Below the pieces are notes generated by a model that did no database searches, was not told where the DNA came from, and was given only the letters and a program-made list of their open reading frames with translations. From the NCBI RefSeq assembly GCF_002929305.1, contig NZ_PJIO01000008.1:62001-126000 (forward strand): a DNA stretch of 64,000 bases, written 5' to 3'. The number at the start of each line of letters is the position of its first letter. Position 1 is the first letter of the stretch. This DNA is from Arthrobacter sp. GMC3 (GTDB lineage: Bacteria; Actinomycetota; Actinomycetes; Actinomycetales; Micrococcaceae). A program made the position numbers and the translations under genes. This document shows positions 35,296 to 43,715 of the stretch, one piece after another.

Positions 35296-38057
35296 GAGAC
35301 TTCCCGGATTTGCATTAATTCTTTTCGGGAACTGATTCCAAGTTTGTCAAAAACCTGGTAAAGATGACCTTCCACAGTTCTCACTGAAACCCCCATCTTC
35401 TCGGCAATCGCACGGTTCCCTAAGCCGCGACTAGCCAACTTGGCTACCTGCAATTCCCGTTGTGTCAGCCTTACCCGCTCACTTTGGGGCACAAGTGGCA
35501 TCATGGGAATGCTCAAAACAAGCCTGTCCAGCCTTTCTTGAGCCGCCCGGGCCCGCCTGGAATCGCCGGCTTCCCGCGCGAAGTCAAGCGCCACTACCGA
35601 ACACCTGGATTCGACGGCTGGCAAGTTCAGGCCCTCGGCAAGGTTTGCCGCAGCCAGGGCAGCGATCGGATCCTTTTGCTGGCATGCCTGTGCCAGCAAA
35701 ACCGAAATCTCGGCCATGGGGCCCTGCCGTCGAGAGGACACCTGTTCCAACAGCTCAAACTGAGGACGGGCACCATAGGCGGTGGCACCAAACAAACTCA
35801 TCGACGCCGTCGTAACCCTGCCGCAGGCAATGTCGGCAAGGGCGGATTCCATCATCTGCCCTGAAGCGTTAGGATCGTCCATCCAATTCGATGCCATCTT
35901 GCAAAAGAACTCCCCCACCGCGCGATTGATCCATGTACCAGGAACCTCCCTTGCCTGCGCCAGTGCAAGGTACATGGCCGCTTCGCTGGAATTACCCACT
36001 TGTGCAAATGCCAACGCCAACGCAGAATATGCCAGCACGCAAGTGTTGTAGGTGTCCCGCATTTCCAGCTGCGCTGCCGCCACCAGCAACACCTCAGTTG
36101 CCTCCGAACCCCATCCGGCGTAGGTGTAAGCCAACCCCATACCGAGCTCAACTATTCCCCCACTGTATTGCGAGGATTGCGCCATAGTGGACATGACGGA
36201 ATTGAGCACCTCAAGACACTTTTGCCATTGCCCCGTCCACGTCAACGCCAAAACTAGGCCGTGAAGGTGAAAATCTGTCTGTCGCAAGACAATTCCGCTG
36301 TTTTCAAGCTCCGATTCAATGGTTTCAAACAATTCGATGGCGTCCAGTTCGCGACCCAAGACCGCCCAAACGTGGACCAACAGGCTGGCACAGTTGAGTC
36401 TGTACTCTGGATCGGAACGATCCTTGAAACCTTCTTCCAACCCGGGCGCAGCTTCCACGAATTGGCCTCGGTAGACCTGAAATTCAAAGGTTGCCAAATT
36501 CAGTATTTTGACTGCTCGACCGTGCGAGGAAAATTCCACATTTTCCGCCTCCACATGTTCGCGCGCCTTGGCCAGGATCGCAGGTATGCGCTCATGTCCG
36601 TCGGGCACCCACAGCAGAGAACTTGTCAGGCCAGCAACCCAGCTGGCGTATTCGCAGATGTCGTTTCCCGCTTCAGCTGTGTCTCTTATTTCGTCCAGTA
36701 CGAGGACTGCGCGGGCGTAGTCGGCCAGGATACTGTAGGCACTGCGCTTTATGAGCGCTGCCTGGAGGGCCAAGGGGTGGCTGCTGTCAATAGTTGCCAC
36801 ACATTTTAAGGCCAGCCCTGGGTCAACAAGTCTGACAGCTTCCTTGGCCGCCGCTAGCGCTACCTCGGGCAGCAAGGTCATACCTGCATCGTGGGCCCAG
36901 GCGGCAATGGCCAGCAACTCATGGCTGCGCAGCAGGGCCAGATCAGGAGGTACCACCGAAATCATCTCCGCATACAAGGCAGCTTTTTCGTCCTGACTCA
37001 ACCAGCCTCGGAGTGTTTCGCCTATGTAGGGCTGGCGCAGGGAGGCGTAGCGCCGGGCCCCCGTGCTGACTTTGAGGTAGCCGCGTTCTTCCATCTCCGC
37101 CGCAACGTCGTGGCCCAACGCATCCATGACGACCGACAATGGTGCACGTCTGATCAGTGACATCTTTTCAATGCCCTTCCTGACCTGACTGCTTTCACCG
37201 GCCAACCGCGACTGAACCAGATCGGAGAGGAAACTGGAGGGATCCAGACGAAGTTCACCGTGTATCACCCAGGTGGCGTTGTGCTTGAGAAGCGTCCCCC
37301 GCCCCACTTGTTCGCTGACAAGTGCATGCAACACGAGCGGATTGCCGCCGCTGCAAGTGTGCAAAGCGGTTACGGCGGAGGCAGCCACAGATCCGCCGAG
37401 GGCCATCCCGATGAGTTTGCGGGCTTCAACCCATGACAGATTCTCCAGCTGCGTTTCAGAGAGGAGCCCGTCCTTGAGCAACCACAAAAGATCTTCCGGC
37501 ATATCGCTGGTCTGCCTGGCCAGTACTAATATCTTTGCCGTGCCGCTGAAGATGAGATGCATCAGCACGCCCATGCTCTGAGTGTCAACGCTAGGCATGT
37601 CATCCAGAATCAACAAGACAGGCTTTCCGCCAGCCTCAGCGCAAATATTTTCCGTTATGCGATGGATGACGGCCATGGGGAAATCCTGACCCAATTGGGG
37701 CAGCCTCGCCATATAAAGTGCCAAAGTGCCATAGGGAACAGTGGTGTCGAGTCCCGCACCAAACAATCGCACCACATGGTGAGTGCCAGCCAAGTAGGTT
37801 TCAATGGACCGGGCCAACGTGGTTTTTCCTACGCCCCGAGGACCAGTGACGGCAACCCCATGGGTGTCTGAACGGAGCAACTCAGCGGCAGTCTCGGCGA
37901 CAACATCTTGGCGAATGAAGGAAGACCAGCGCCGCCGGTCTTCAGCTCCCATGGCGCGCCTCTGGGAACCATGCTCCCCACCTTTTTCCGTGCTGGGTGA
38001 GGCACCGCCCCATACGGTCGTCATGTCTAAAAAGCCCCTTACGCCACGCTGAGCCAT
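35292..38057 (-). CDS. Large LuxR-family (LAL/MalT-like) ATPase regulator
   Basis: Up to 921 residues. The intact P-loop GPRGVGKTT is at 72-80, Walker B is VLLILDDMPSVD, and a TPR-like helical region spans about 380-830. The LuxR DNA-binding domain at the C-terminus has LTQRELQVAKLASRG and NRAIAEKMGVSVRTVEGHL. The start is uncertain: ATG at 38024 (residue 12) has AAGGGG ten bases upstream, while the ATG at 38057 has none. It forms a two-gene operon with the degenerate homologue downstream. Such proteins couple ligand and ATP binding to transcription activation. Confidence 0.9.
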   Translation of the reverse strand: MAQRGVRGFLDMTTVWGGASPSTEKGGEHGSQRRAMGAEDRRRWSSFIRQDVVAETAAELLRSDTHGVAVTGPRGVGKTTLARSIETYLAGTHHVVRLFGAGLDTTVPYGTLALYMARLPQLGQDFPMAVIHRITENICAEAGGKPVLLILDDMPSVDTQSMGVLMHLIFSGTAKILVLARQTSDMPEDLLWLLKDGLLSETQLENLSWVEARKLIGMALGGSVAASAVTALHTCSGGNPLVLHALVSEQVGRGTLLKHNATWVIHGELRLDPSSFLSDLVQSRLAGESSQVRKGIEKMSLIRRAPLSVVMDALGHDVAAEMEERGYLKVSTGARRYASLRQPYIGETLRGWLSQDEKAALYAEMISVVPPDLALLRSHELLAIAAWAHDAGMTLLPEVALAAAKEAVRLVDPGLALKCVATIDSSHPLALQAALIKRSAYSILADYARAVLVLDEIRDTAEAGNDICEYASWVAGLTSSLLWVPDGHERIPAILAKAREHVEAENVEFSSHGRAVKILNLATFEFQVYRGQFVEAAPGLEEGFKDRSDPEYRLNCASLLVHVWAVLGRELDAIELFETIESELENSGIVLRQTDFHLHGLVLALTWTGQWQKCLEVLNSVMSTMAQSSQYSGGIVELGMGLAYTYAGWGSEATEVLLVAAAQLEMRDTYNTCVLAYSALALAFAQVGNSSEAAMYLALAQAREVPGTWINRAVGEFFCKMASNWMDDPNASGQMMESALADIACGRVTTASMSLFGATAYGARPQFELLEQVSSRRQGPMAEISVLLAQACQQKDPIAALAAANLAEGLNLPAVESRCSVVALDFAREAGDSRRARAAQERLDRLVLSIPMMPLVPQSERVRLTQRELQVAKLASRGLGNRAIAEKMGVSVRTVEGHLYQVFDKLGISSRKELMQIREVS

Positions 38058-38158
38058 GAAAACGTGTCTTGTCTAACACTTTTCCGCGCGTAAGGCGATT
38101 GTAACAGCGATAGTGACCTCGTTGGTCAAATAATGGAACTCAGACAAGTATCGTTACT

Positions 38159-38168
38159 CGAGTACTCG
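38159..38168. promoter_or_regulatory. CGAGTACTCG palindrome upstream of the LuxR pair
   Basis: A perfect 10-bp palindrome in the short gap between pth and the regulator operon, identical to 32291-32300 on the other side of the pair. It is a candidate binding site for the LuxR proteins. Confidence 0.45.
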
Positions 38169-38191
38169 CGAGGATCCTCCGGGCCTGAGGA

Positions 38192-38770
38192 CTAGCTGGT
38201 GTGGAATTTCTCCTGCGCGGCCAAAAGACCCTCAGCGACGAGCATCTCGGTTGCATCGGAGGCGGCATCGAGAAGGAACGGCAAGGTCTTGGCCTCGGTG
38301 GAGGAAAAATCTCTCAACACGTGGCTGGCGGCATCCGCCCGCCCTGGCGGGCGGCCGACTCCGGCGCGGACACGGTAGTAGTCTTTGGTGCCCAAGGCGC
38401 GAGAAATATCGCGCAAGCCGTTGTGGCCGCCTTCGCCGCCACCCAGTTTGAGCTTGACTGTGTCAAAAGGGATGTCGATCTCGTCATGGATGGCAATCAC
38501 ATGATCGGCGGTGAGGTTATAGAACTTCGCCAGCGACGCCGTCGGGCCGCCACTGAGGTTCATGAAGACCGAGGGTTTGGCCAAGATAATTTTCGGCCCG
38601 CCAACAGCTAGTCGGCCAGTTGCTACCAGCGCTTTGGCTTTGTGGGTCTTGAAAGTGGCGCTCATGCGGGAGGCTAGTTCCTCAACCACCATGAAGCCAA
38701 CATTGTGCCTATTACGGCTGTAGCCGGGCCCGGGATTCCCGAGCCCGACTACTAGCCAAGTATCACTCAT
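38192..38770 (-). CDS. pth: Peptidyl-tRNA hydrolase
   Basis: 192 residues, the usual length. VGLGNPGPGYSRNRHNVGF carries the active-site histidine (RHN). The catalytic aspartate is in HDEIDIPF, and the substrate-binding segment is GGGEGGHNGLRDI. It releases tRNA from peptidyl-tRNA that drops off ribosomes. It follows rplY by nine bases, the standard actinobacterial pair. Confidence 0.97.
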   Translation of the reverse strand: MSDTWLVVGLGNPGPGYSRNRHNVGFMVVEELASRMSATFKTHKAKALVATGRLAVGGPKIILAKPSVFMNLSGGPTASLAKFYNLTADHVIAIHDEIDIPFDTVKLKLGGGEGGHNGLRDISRALGTKDYYRVRAGVGRPPGRADAASHVLRDFSSTEAKTLPFLLDAASDATEMLVAEGLLAAQEKFHTS

Positions 38771-38779
38771 AGGTGATTA

Positions 38780-39346
38780 TTACTCTGCAGCTGCTTCAGC
38801 TTCAGCGACAACGGCCGGCTCAGCGAAGTGAACGATCAGCACGGTGCCTTCGGTAACCAGCTCGGAGTTGGTCGGCAGGACCAAGTCGGAAGCGTGGATG
38901 TGGGCGCCGGCGGTGCGGCCAGCAATGTCAACCTCGACGTGAACGGGCACGTGGGTTGCATCAGCGGAGAGGCTGATGGTCATGGTTTCCTGGTTGACAA
39001 CAACCGAGGCAGCAGCTTCACCAACGATGACGACGGGAACGTCAACGTCAACCTTCTCGCCCTTCTGGACGGTCAACAGGTCGATGTGCTCGACGATCTG
39101 AAGTACGGGGTCCTTCTGAACATCCTTCACCAGGGCGAGGTGCTCAACGCCATCAACCGTGACGGTCAACAGTGCGTTGGCGCCGCGGATGGCGCGAACG
39201 GTTTCGCGCTCCGGCAGAACGATGTGCAAGGGAGCAACACCGTGTCCGTAGATTACTGCGGGGATCTGCTTGGCGCGGCGGATGCGACGTGCAGCGCCCT
39301 TGCCGAACTCGTTGCGTGCTTCACCGATCAGGTTCAATTCAGTCAT
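38780..39346 (-). CDS. rplY: 50S ribosomal protein L25/general stress protein Ctc
   Basis: 188 residues from ATG at 39346, preceded by AAGGAGC; a start 21 bases upstream lacks such a site. The N-terminal L25 domain has the RNA-binding IPAVIYGHG, then the CTC-type beta domain and a short acidic Ala/Glu tail (AEAEAAAE). It binds 5S rRNA. It is co-transcribed with pth. Confidence 0.96.
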   Translation of the reverse strand: MTELNLIGEARNEFGKGAARRIRRAKQIPAVIYGHGVAPLHIVLPERETVRAIRGANALLTVTVDGVEHLALVKDVQKDPVLQIVEHIDLLTVQKGEKVDVDVPVVIVGEAAASVVVNQETMTISLSADATHVPVHVEVDIAGRTAGAHIHASDLVLPTNSELVTEGTVLIVHFAEPAVVAEAEAAAE

Positions 39347-39540
39347 GAAAAAAGCTCCTTCATTCACTAGGGTGGGCGTGGACTAAACAGGTCAACACAA
39401 TCCACCACACGAATGCAAGGAGCGTAGAAGACCTAGTCGATCACGGACTCTTTGCTTTCGCAAGCGTCCCTCGCCAAGGTTTACTGGACAATCCTACCAG
39501 AACGACGGCGGCCGGCCAGCACTGTGGGCGTGACGCCCCG

Positions 39541-39797
39541 GCCCAGCATTTTTCCGTCCGACTATCCGACGCGTCGGCCGCGGGCGGCCTTTGGCTGGCC
39601 CCCAAGCGCGAGCGACCCGCTGCGAGCTTACGAGTAGTGGGAGCGCTTGGGGACTGACGTCGCCTACGAAACCCCGGCTCCGCCGCGACGCTCGGTGCAA
39701 GGTGGCGGAGCCGGCATTTTTTGTAGGCTGCGTAAAGGAGGCCAGCGAGGCCGCCCGCGGCCGGCAGGCCGGATAGCAGCCGGAAAAATGCCGGGCC
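39541..39797. repeat. Large structured inverted repeat between prs and rplY
   Basis: Two arms of about 60 bases, 39541-39601 and 39740-39797, are inverted copies with roughly 85% match. The 138 bases between them contain two further hairpins: CCCAAGCGC/GCGCTTGGG (39601-39609 with 39643-39651), and CCGGCTCCGCC/GGCGGAGCCGG (39674-39684 with 39704-39714) followed by CATTTTTT. The second resembles a plus-strand terminator. The motif GGCATTTTT or its near copy appears three times. The rest of the 500-base gap (39347-39846) has no gene I can support. Confidence 0.8.
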
Positions 39798-39846
39798 ACC
39801 ACCGTTGGCGACCAAAAGCCACTGCCGGTGTCGAGCAGCTCGCTGG

Positions 39847-40827
39847 TTAGGCGTTGCCGTCGAAGAGGCTGGTTACTGAGCCGTCCTCGAATACTTCCTT
39901 GATGGCGCGAGCCAGCAACGGTGCAATGGAGAGCACGGTCAGCGTGGGGAAGCGCTTCTCTTCCGGGATGGGCAGCGTGTTGGTGACAACCACTTCGCGG
40001 GCACCGCAGTTGGCCAGACGCTCAGCTGCCGGATCAGAGAAGATGGCGTGCGTGGCGGCGATGATGACATCCTTGGCGCCCGCATCCTTCAGAACACGAA
40101 CAGCGCCTGCGATGGTTCCACCGGTGTCGATCATGTCATCGATCAAAACGCAGGTGCGTCCCTCAACCTGTCCCACCACGGTCTTGGAAACAGCCTGGTT
40201 CGGCACCGTCAAATCACGTGACTTGTGCACGAAGGCCAGCGGAGCCCCACCCAAGCGCTCGGCCCACTGCTCAGCCACACGCACACGGCCGGTATCGGGC
40301 GAGACAACAGTGACGTCGTCGTCCCCCACGATGGTGCGAATGTGATCAGCCAGCAACGGAATCGCAAACAGGTGATCAACGGGGCCGTCGAAGAAGCCCT
40401 GGATCTGCGCGGTGTGCAAGTCAACGCTCATGATGCGGTCAGCACCGGCGGTCTTGTACAGGTCCGCGACCAGACGGGCAGAGATCGGCTCGCGGCCACG
40501 GCCCTTCTTGTCCTGGCGTGAGTAGGGGTAGAACGGGGCCACCACGGTGATGCCACGGGCGGAGGCACGCTTCATGGAGTCGACCATGATCAGCTGCTCC
40601 ATGAGCCAGTTGTTCAACGGGGCCGGGTGGGCCTGGATGATGAACACTTCCTTGCCGCGCACGCTCTCACCGGAACGGACGTAGATCTCGCCGTTGGCGA
40701 AGTCGTAGGCGGACATCGGCAGCAGCTCGGTGTTCAGGCAGCGCGCCACTTCCTCGGCCAGCTCGGGGTGGGCGCGGCCGGACGCCAAGACCAGTTTCTT
40801 GTCGACATTGTGGCTAAGTTCGCTCAT
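39847..40827 (-). CDS. prs: Ribose-phosphate pyrophosphokinase
   Basis: 326 residues. The ATP-binding FANGEIYVRSGESVRG, the metal-binding DLHTAQIQGFF, the flexible loop region and the PRPP signature VLIDDMIDTGGTI are all present. It makes PRPP from ribose 5-phosphate and ATP for nucleotide, histidine and arabinan synthesis. It is downstream of glmU by 39 bases on the same strand, as is usual in actinobacteria. Confidence 0.98.
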   Translation of the reverse strand: MSELSHNVDKKLVLASGRAHPELAEEVARCLNTELLPMSAYDFANGEIYVRSGESVRGKEVFIIQAHPAPLNNWLMEQLIMVDSMKRASARGITVVAPFYPYSRQDKKGRGREPISARLVADLYKTAGADRIMSVDLHTAQIQGFFDGPVDHLFAIPLLADHIRTIVGDDDVTVVSPDTGRVRVAEQWAERLGGAPLAFVHKSRDLTVPNQAVSKTVVGQVEGRTCVLIDDMIDTGGTIAGAVRVLKDAGAKDVIIAATHAIFSDPAAERLANCGAREVVVTNTLPIPEEKRFPTLTVLSIAPLLARAIKEVFEDGSVTSLFDGNA

Positions 40828-40866
40828 GGGATCGCTTTCTCGCAGTGGTGGGGTAGGTGAGAAGTC

Positions 40867-42330
40867 TTAGTTGCCGGCATTTTCGGCAGCTTTTTCGGCT
40901 GCCTGCGCGGGGATGCTGCCGGGGCGGTTCGCCGCTGTCCAGCCTTGGGCGTTGCGCTGTGGGGCCACCGTCAGGCTCAACGCACCGGCGGGAACGTCCT
41001 TGCGCACAATGGCGCCAGCACCGGTGAAGGCTCCGTCGCCAACGGTTACGGGGGCCACGAACACGGTGTTTGAACCGGTACGCACGCCGGAGCCGATGAT
41101 GGTGCGGTGCTTGTTCACGCCGTCGAAGTTGGCAGTGATGTTGCCGCAGCCAATGTTGGTGTCCTCACCGATCTCGGCATCCCCGGCATAACCCAGGTGG
41201 GAGAGCTTGGAGCCGCGGCCGATGGTGACGTTCTTGGTCTCATAGAACGCGCCAATTTTGCCGTCGGCACCCAAGACTGTCCCCGGGCGCAGGTAGGTAA
41301 AGGGACCCACGTGGGCGCCTTCACCGATGATGGCGCCGGAGCCGTGCGTGCGGGTTACTTCCGCCCCTGCCGCAATCTGGACGTCGGTCAGGGTGGAATC
41401 GGGACCGACGACGGCGTCGCGCGCCACAGTGGTTTTCCCGTGCAGCTGGGTGCCGGGCAGGATCGTGACGTCTTCGTCCAGGGTGACGGTGGAATCGATC
41501 CACGTGGTGGCGGGGTCGATGATGCTGACACCGGCGCGCATCCAGAATTCTACGATCCGGCGATTGTGTTCGGCGCCCAGGGTGGCCAGCTGCACGCGGT
41601 CGTTGGCGCCTTCAACCTGCCAGCGGTCGGTGGTGACTACCGCGGCGACGCGACCGCCGTCGTTCCTGGCCAGGCCGAGGACGTCGGTGAGGTACATCTC
41701 GCCCTGATTGTTGCTGGTGGTGACATTCTTCAAGGCCGTGCGCAGGACGGCGGCGTCAAAGGCGTAGATGCCCGAGTTGATTTCGCCGATTTCTCGTTCG
41801 GCGTCGGTGGCGTCTTTGTGCTCACGGATGCCAAGGACCGTACCGTCGCTGCTGTGGCGCAGGATACGGCCGTATCCTGTTGCGTCATCGAGGACTGCCG
41901 TGAGGACCGTGACAGCGTTGCCGTCCTGGACGTGAGTTTCCACGAGTTCGGTGAGTAGTCCGGTGGTCAGCAGGGGGACATCGCCATAGGTGACAACCAC
42001 TGTTCCGGTGACTTCAGCATTAGCGTCTAGGACTTCCATTGCTGCCTGGACGGCCCTGCCCGTGCCGGGAATCTCGTCCTGGTCCACGATGAGCGCCTGA
42101 GGATCAAGTGCCTGGATGTGTTTGGCCACTGCGTCGCGTTCAAACCGGACGACGACGGCCAGGCGGTCGGGGTTCAGGCCCCGTGCTGCGGCTAGAGCAT
42201 GGCCCACCATGGATACGCCGCCGATGGGGTGCAGGATCTTTGGTGTCCGAGACTTCATCCGGGTACCAGCACCGGCCGCCAGCACAATAACGGCGGAAGG
42301 GTTGAATGAGTTGGTGTCTTGGGGGCTCAC
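40867..42330 (-). CDS. glmU: Bifunctional UDP-N-acetylglucosamine pyrophosphorylase / glucosamine-1-phosphate N-acetyltransferase
   Basis: 487 residues from a GTG at 42330. The N-terminal uridylyltransferase has LAAGAGTRMKS and YGDVPLL. The C-terminal left-handed beta-helix acetyltransferase contains the conserved GAFYETKNVTIG, SHLGYAGDAEIG and GCGNITANFDG. It makes UDP-GlcNAc, needed for peptidoglycan and a probable precursor for the amino-sugar operon of this window. It is followed by prs on the same strand. Confidence 0.98.
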   Translation of the reverse strand: MSPQDTNSFNPSAVIVLAAGAGTRMKSRTPKILHPIGGVSMVGHALAAARGLNPDRLAVVVRFERDAVAKHIQALDPQALIVDQDEIPGTGRAVQAAMEVLDANAEVTGTVVVTYGDVPLLTTGLLTELVETHVQDGNAVTVLTAVLDDATGYGRILRHSSDGTVLGIREHKDATDAEREIGEINSGIYAFDAAVLRTALKNVTTSNNQGEMYLTDVLGLARNDGGRVAAVVTTDRWQVEGANDRVQLATLGAEHNRRIVEFWMRAGVSIIDPATTWIDSTVTLDEDVTILPGTQLHGKTTVARDAVVGPDSTLTDVQIAAGAEVTRTHGSGAIIGEGAHVGPFTYLRPGTVLGADGKIGAFYETKNVTIGRGSKLSHLGYAGDAEIGEDTNIGCGNITANFDGVNKHRTIIGSGVRTGSNTVFVAPVTVGDGAFTGAGAIVRKDVPAGALSLTVAPQRNAQGWTAANRPGSIPAQAAEKAAENAGN

Positions 42331-42431
42331 TAAGTGGCGCTCCTACCCGGACCGGGGTCCGTTTTCAAACGTACGCAATGGGAAACAAGTCCATGTTACC
42401 CGTTCACAACATCGCCCGGATTTCTCTACTG

Positions 42432-42503
42432 TTCCGCCCATAGGATTCGAACCTATACTCCACAGCTCCAAAGGCTGGGGTGCTGCCATTACACCAGAGC
42501 GGA
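42432..42503 (-). tRNA. tRNA-Gln (anticodon UUG)
   Basis: 72 bases on the minus strand. The acceptor arms TCCGCTC and GGGCGGA pair with one G-U, and the T-arm GGTTCGAATCC is canonical. The anticodon loop CTTTGGA gives UUG, and discriminator A follows. The outermost anticodon-stem pair is mismatched. CCA is not encoded. It sits about 100 bases upstream of glmU. Confidence 0.93.
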
Positions 42504-42640
42504 ATGTGATCTAGTGCCATAACGCGTAGCTCACGAGAATATAGTGTGCCATGGCTGGGAGTGATTTCGCGAGTTGGGACCCGTGCGCCGGGCAAAAAAC
42601 CTGTGGCGACGTGTCAAAATTCACAACACATTCGACGTCA

Positions 42641-42711
42641 GCGCACCACTCGGCGCGAAAAGTGCGCCACTTTGAAAGTGGCGCACCACACTCGGCTAAC
42701 GGTGCGCAGAA
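42641..42711 (-). terminator. Terminator-like repeat R1
   Basis: A 71-base element with a 12-bp stem palindrome at 42662-42686, followed on the minus strand by TTTT; outer GCGCACC and GGTGCGC ends can also pair. It overlaps the last codons and stop of the DUF559 gene. About 83% identical to R2 (43636-43706), with identical length and an identical central palindrome. Confidence 0.75.
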
Positions 42712-43529
42712 TTGATGCCCTGAAGCGCCATTCGCACCAAATCGATCAGGGTCTCGGGGTGGTAGAGCGCATCGCTGGCCTTGATATGCAAGGTTGGTAC
42801 GCCCCGGATGGCAAGGACGTTGTAGCGTCGCAAATCTTCGGCCCATGCTTGGGCGGTGTTGTGGAATTTCTCTCCGTCGATTTCAATTCCAAGAACGCCC
42901 TCAACCAGCAGGTCCAGATGCCCCATACCTCGAATGGCGGCCTGCCCTTGAACGTTATGGCCGGCCTGGCGGAGGTGGTAGCGCCCCGAAGTTTCGGCAA
43001 TCGATTGAGACTGAGGATCAATCATGTCGATGATGCGCCGGGCGCGGGCATCATTGCGCCTTTGAAAATTGCTTCGCAGCTGCTCTAGAGTGCACTTCTT
43101 TAGCACTACGGCAGATTCCAGGACGCAAAGCGCTTCGATGTCGGTTCCGCACTGCACGCAGTGTCTTAGAACATCCCAAAGCGTCAGCCGCCCCCGGATT
43201 CTGTGCACAAAACACCCGGGAACGGGCCGCCCATGCGCCGTTGCCACGTGGGTGGACGCCGGGACACGCAGTACCCAAAGCCCTAATTGTTCGGCCCGAT
43301 TGAAACAATCCAGGTATGCCTGGTGAGCGGCCAAATGCAGGTCTTGATCGCTTGCACTCGGCAAAGCGAAGACACCACGTTCAACCTTGTAAATACGGCC
43401 AGAGGAAACAGCTTGGGTGAGGTCCCAGTCCGTCAGCCCGCTCAGTATCAAGTCCTTGCGTCTAGCCGCAGTGCCCCACCTCGCAATGGTGGCTTCGACC
43501 GATTTTTGGGTGCTTGTCTGTGGCTTCAT
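42696..43529 (-). CDS. AbiEi-like winged-helix protein with C-terminal DUF559 (Vsr-like) nuclease domain
   Basis: 277 residues. The N-terminal 60 residues (VEATIARWGTAARRKDLI to RIYKVERGVFALP) match the type IV antitoxin AbiEi winged helix. The C-terminal 110 residues have the DUF559 restriction-like pattern, GVLGIEIDGEKFH with EIDG as the likely metal site, and ending VRMAL. The last codons lie inside repeat R1. No AbiEii-like toxin gene is adjacent. Such proteins are common in actinobacteria; their role is not established. It stands alone between two copies of a terminator-like repeat. Confidence 0.82.
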   Translation of the reverse strand: MKPQTSTQKSVEATIARWGTAARRKDLILSGLTDWDLTQAVSSGRIYKVERGVFALPSASDQDLHLAAHQAYLDCFNRAEQLGLWVLRVPASTHVATAHGRPVPGCFVHRIRGRLTLWDVLRHCVQCGTDIEALCVLESAVVLKKCTLEQLRSNFQRRNDARARRIIDMIDPQSQSIAETSGRYHLRQAGHNVQGQAAIRGMGHLDLLVEGVLGIEIDGEKFHNTAQAWAEDLRRYNVLAIRGVPTLHIKASDALYHPETLIDLVRMALQGINSAHR

Positions 43530-43635
43530 GGCACCAGCCTGCCCTCAAAATGCGGGGCTCGGGAGCCCCGCCGTCGAAGGTGTGGACAAGAACGAGGGCC
43601 AGACGGGGTGTGGAGGGAGGCCTAGCTTTGGGGCA

Positions 43636-43706
43636 GCGCACCATACCCGGTCAAAAGTGCGCCACTTTGAAAGTGGCGCACCATTCCCAACTAACGGTGC
43701 GCAGAA
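43636..43706 (-). terminator. Terminator-like repeat R2
   Basis: The second copy of the 71-base element, ten bases after the ABC-F stop. The same 12-bp palindrome lies at 43657-43681 and is followed on the minus strand by TTTTG. It is positioned to end the ABC-F transcript. Confidence 0.75.
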
Positions 43707-43715
43707 CCCAGGAGC

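Noticed and set aside
42504-43715. Toxin-antitoxin module
   Set aside because: The AbiEi-like domain is fused to DUF559 and no AbiEii-like toxin gene is adjacent.
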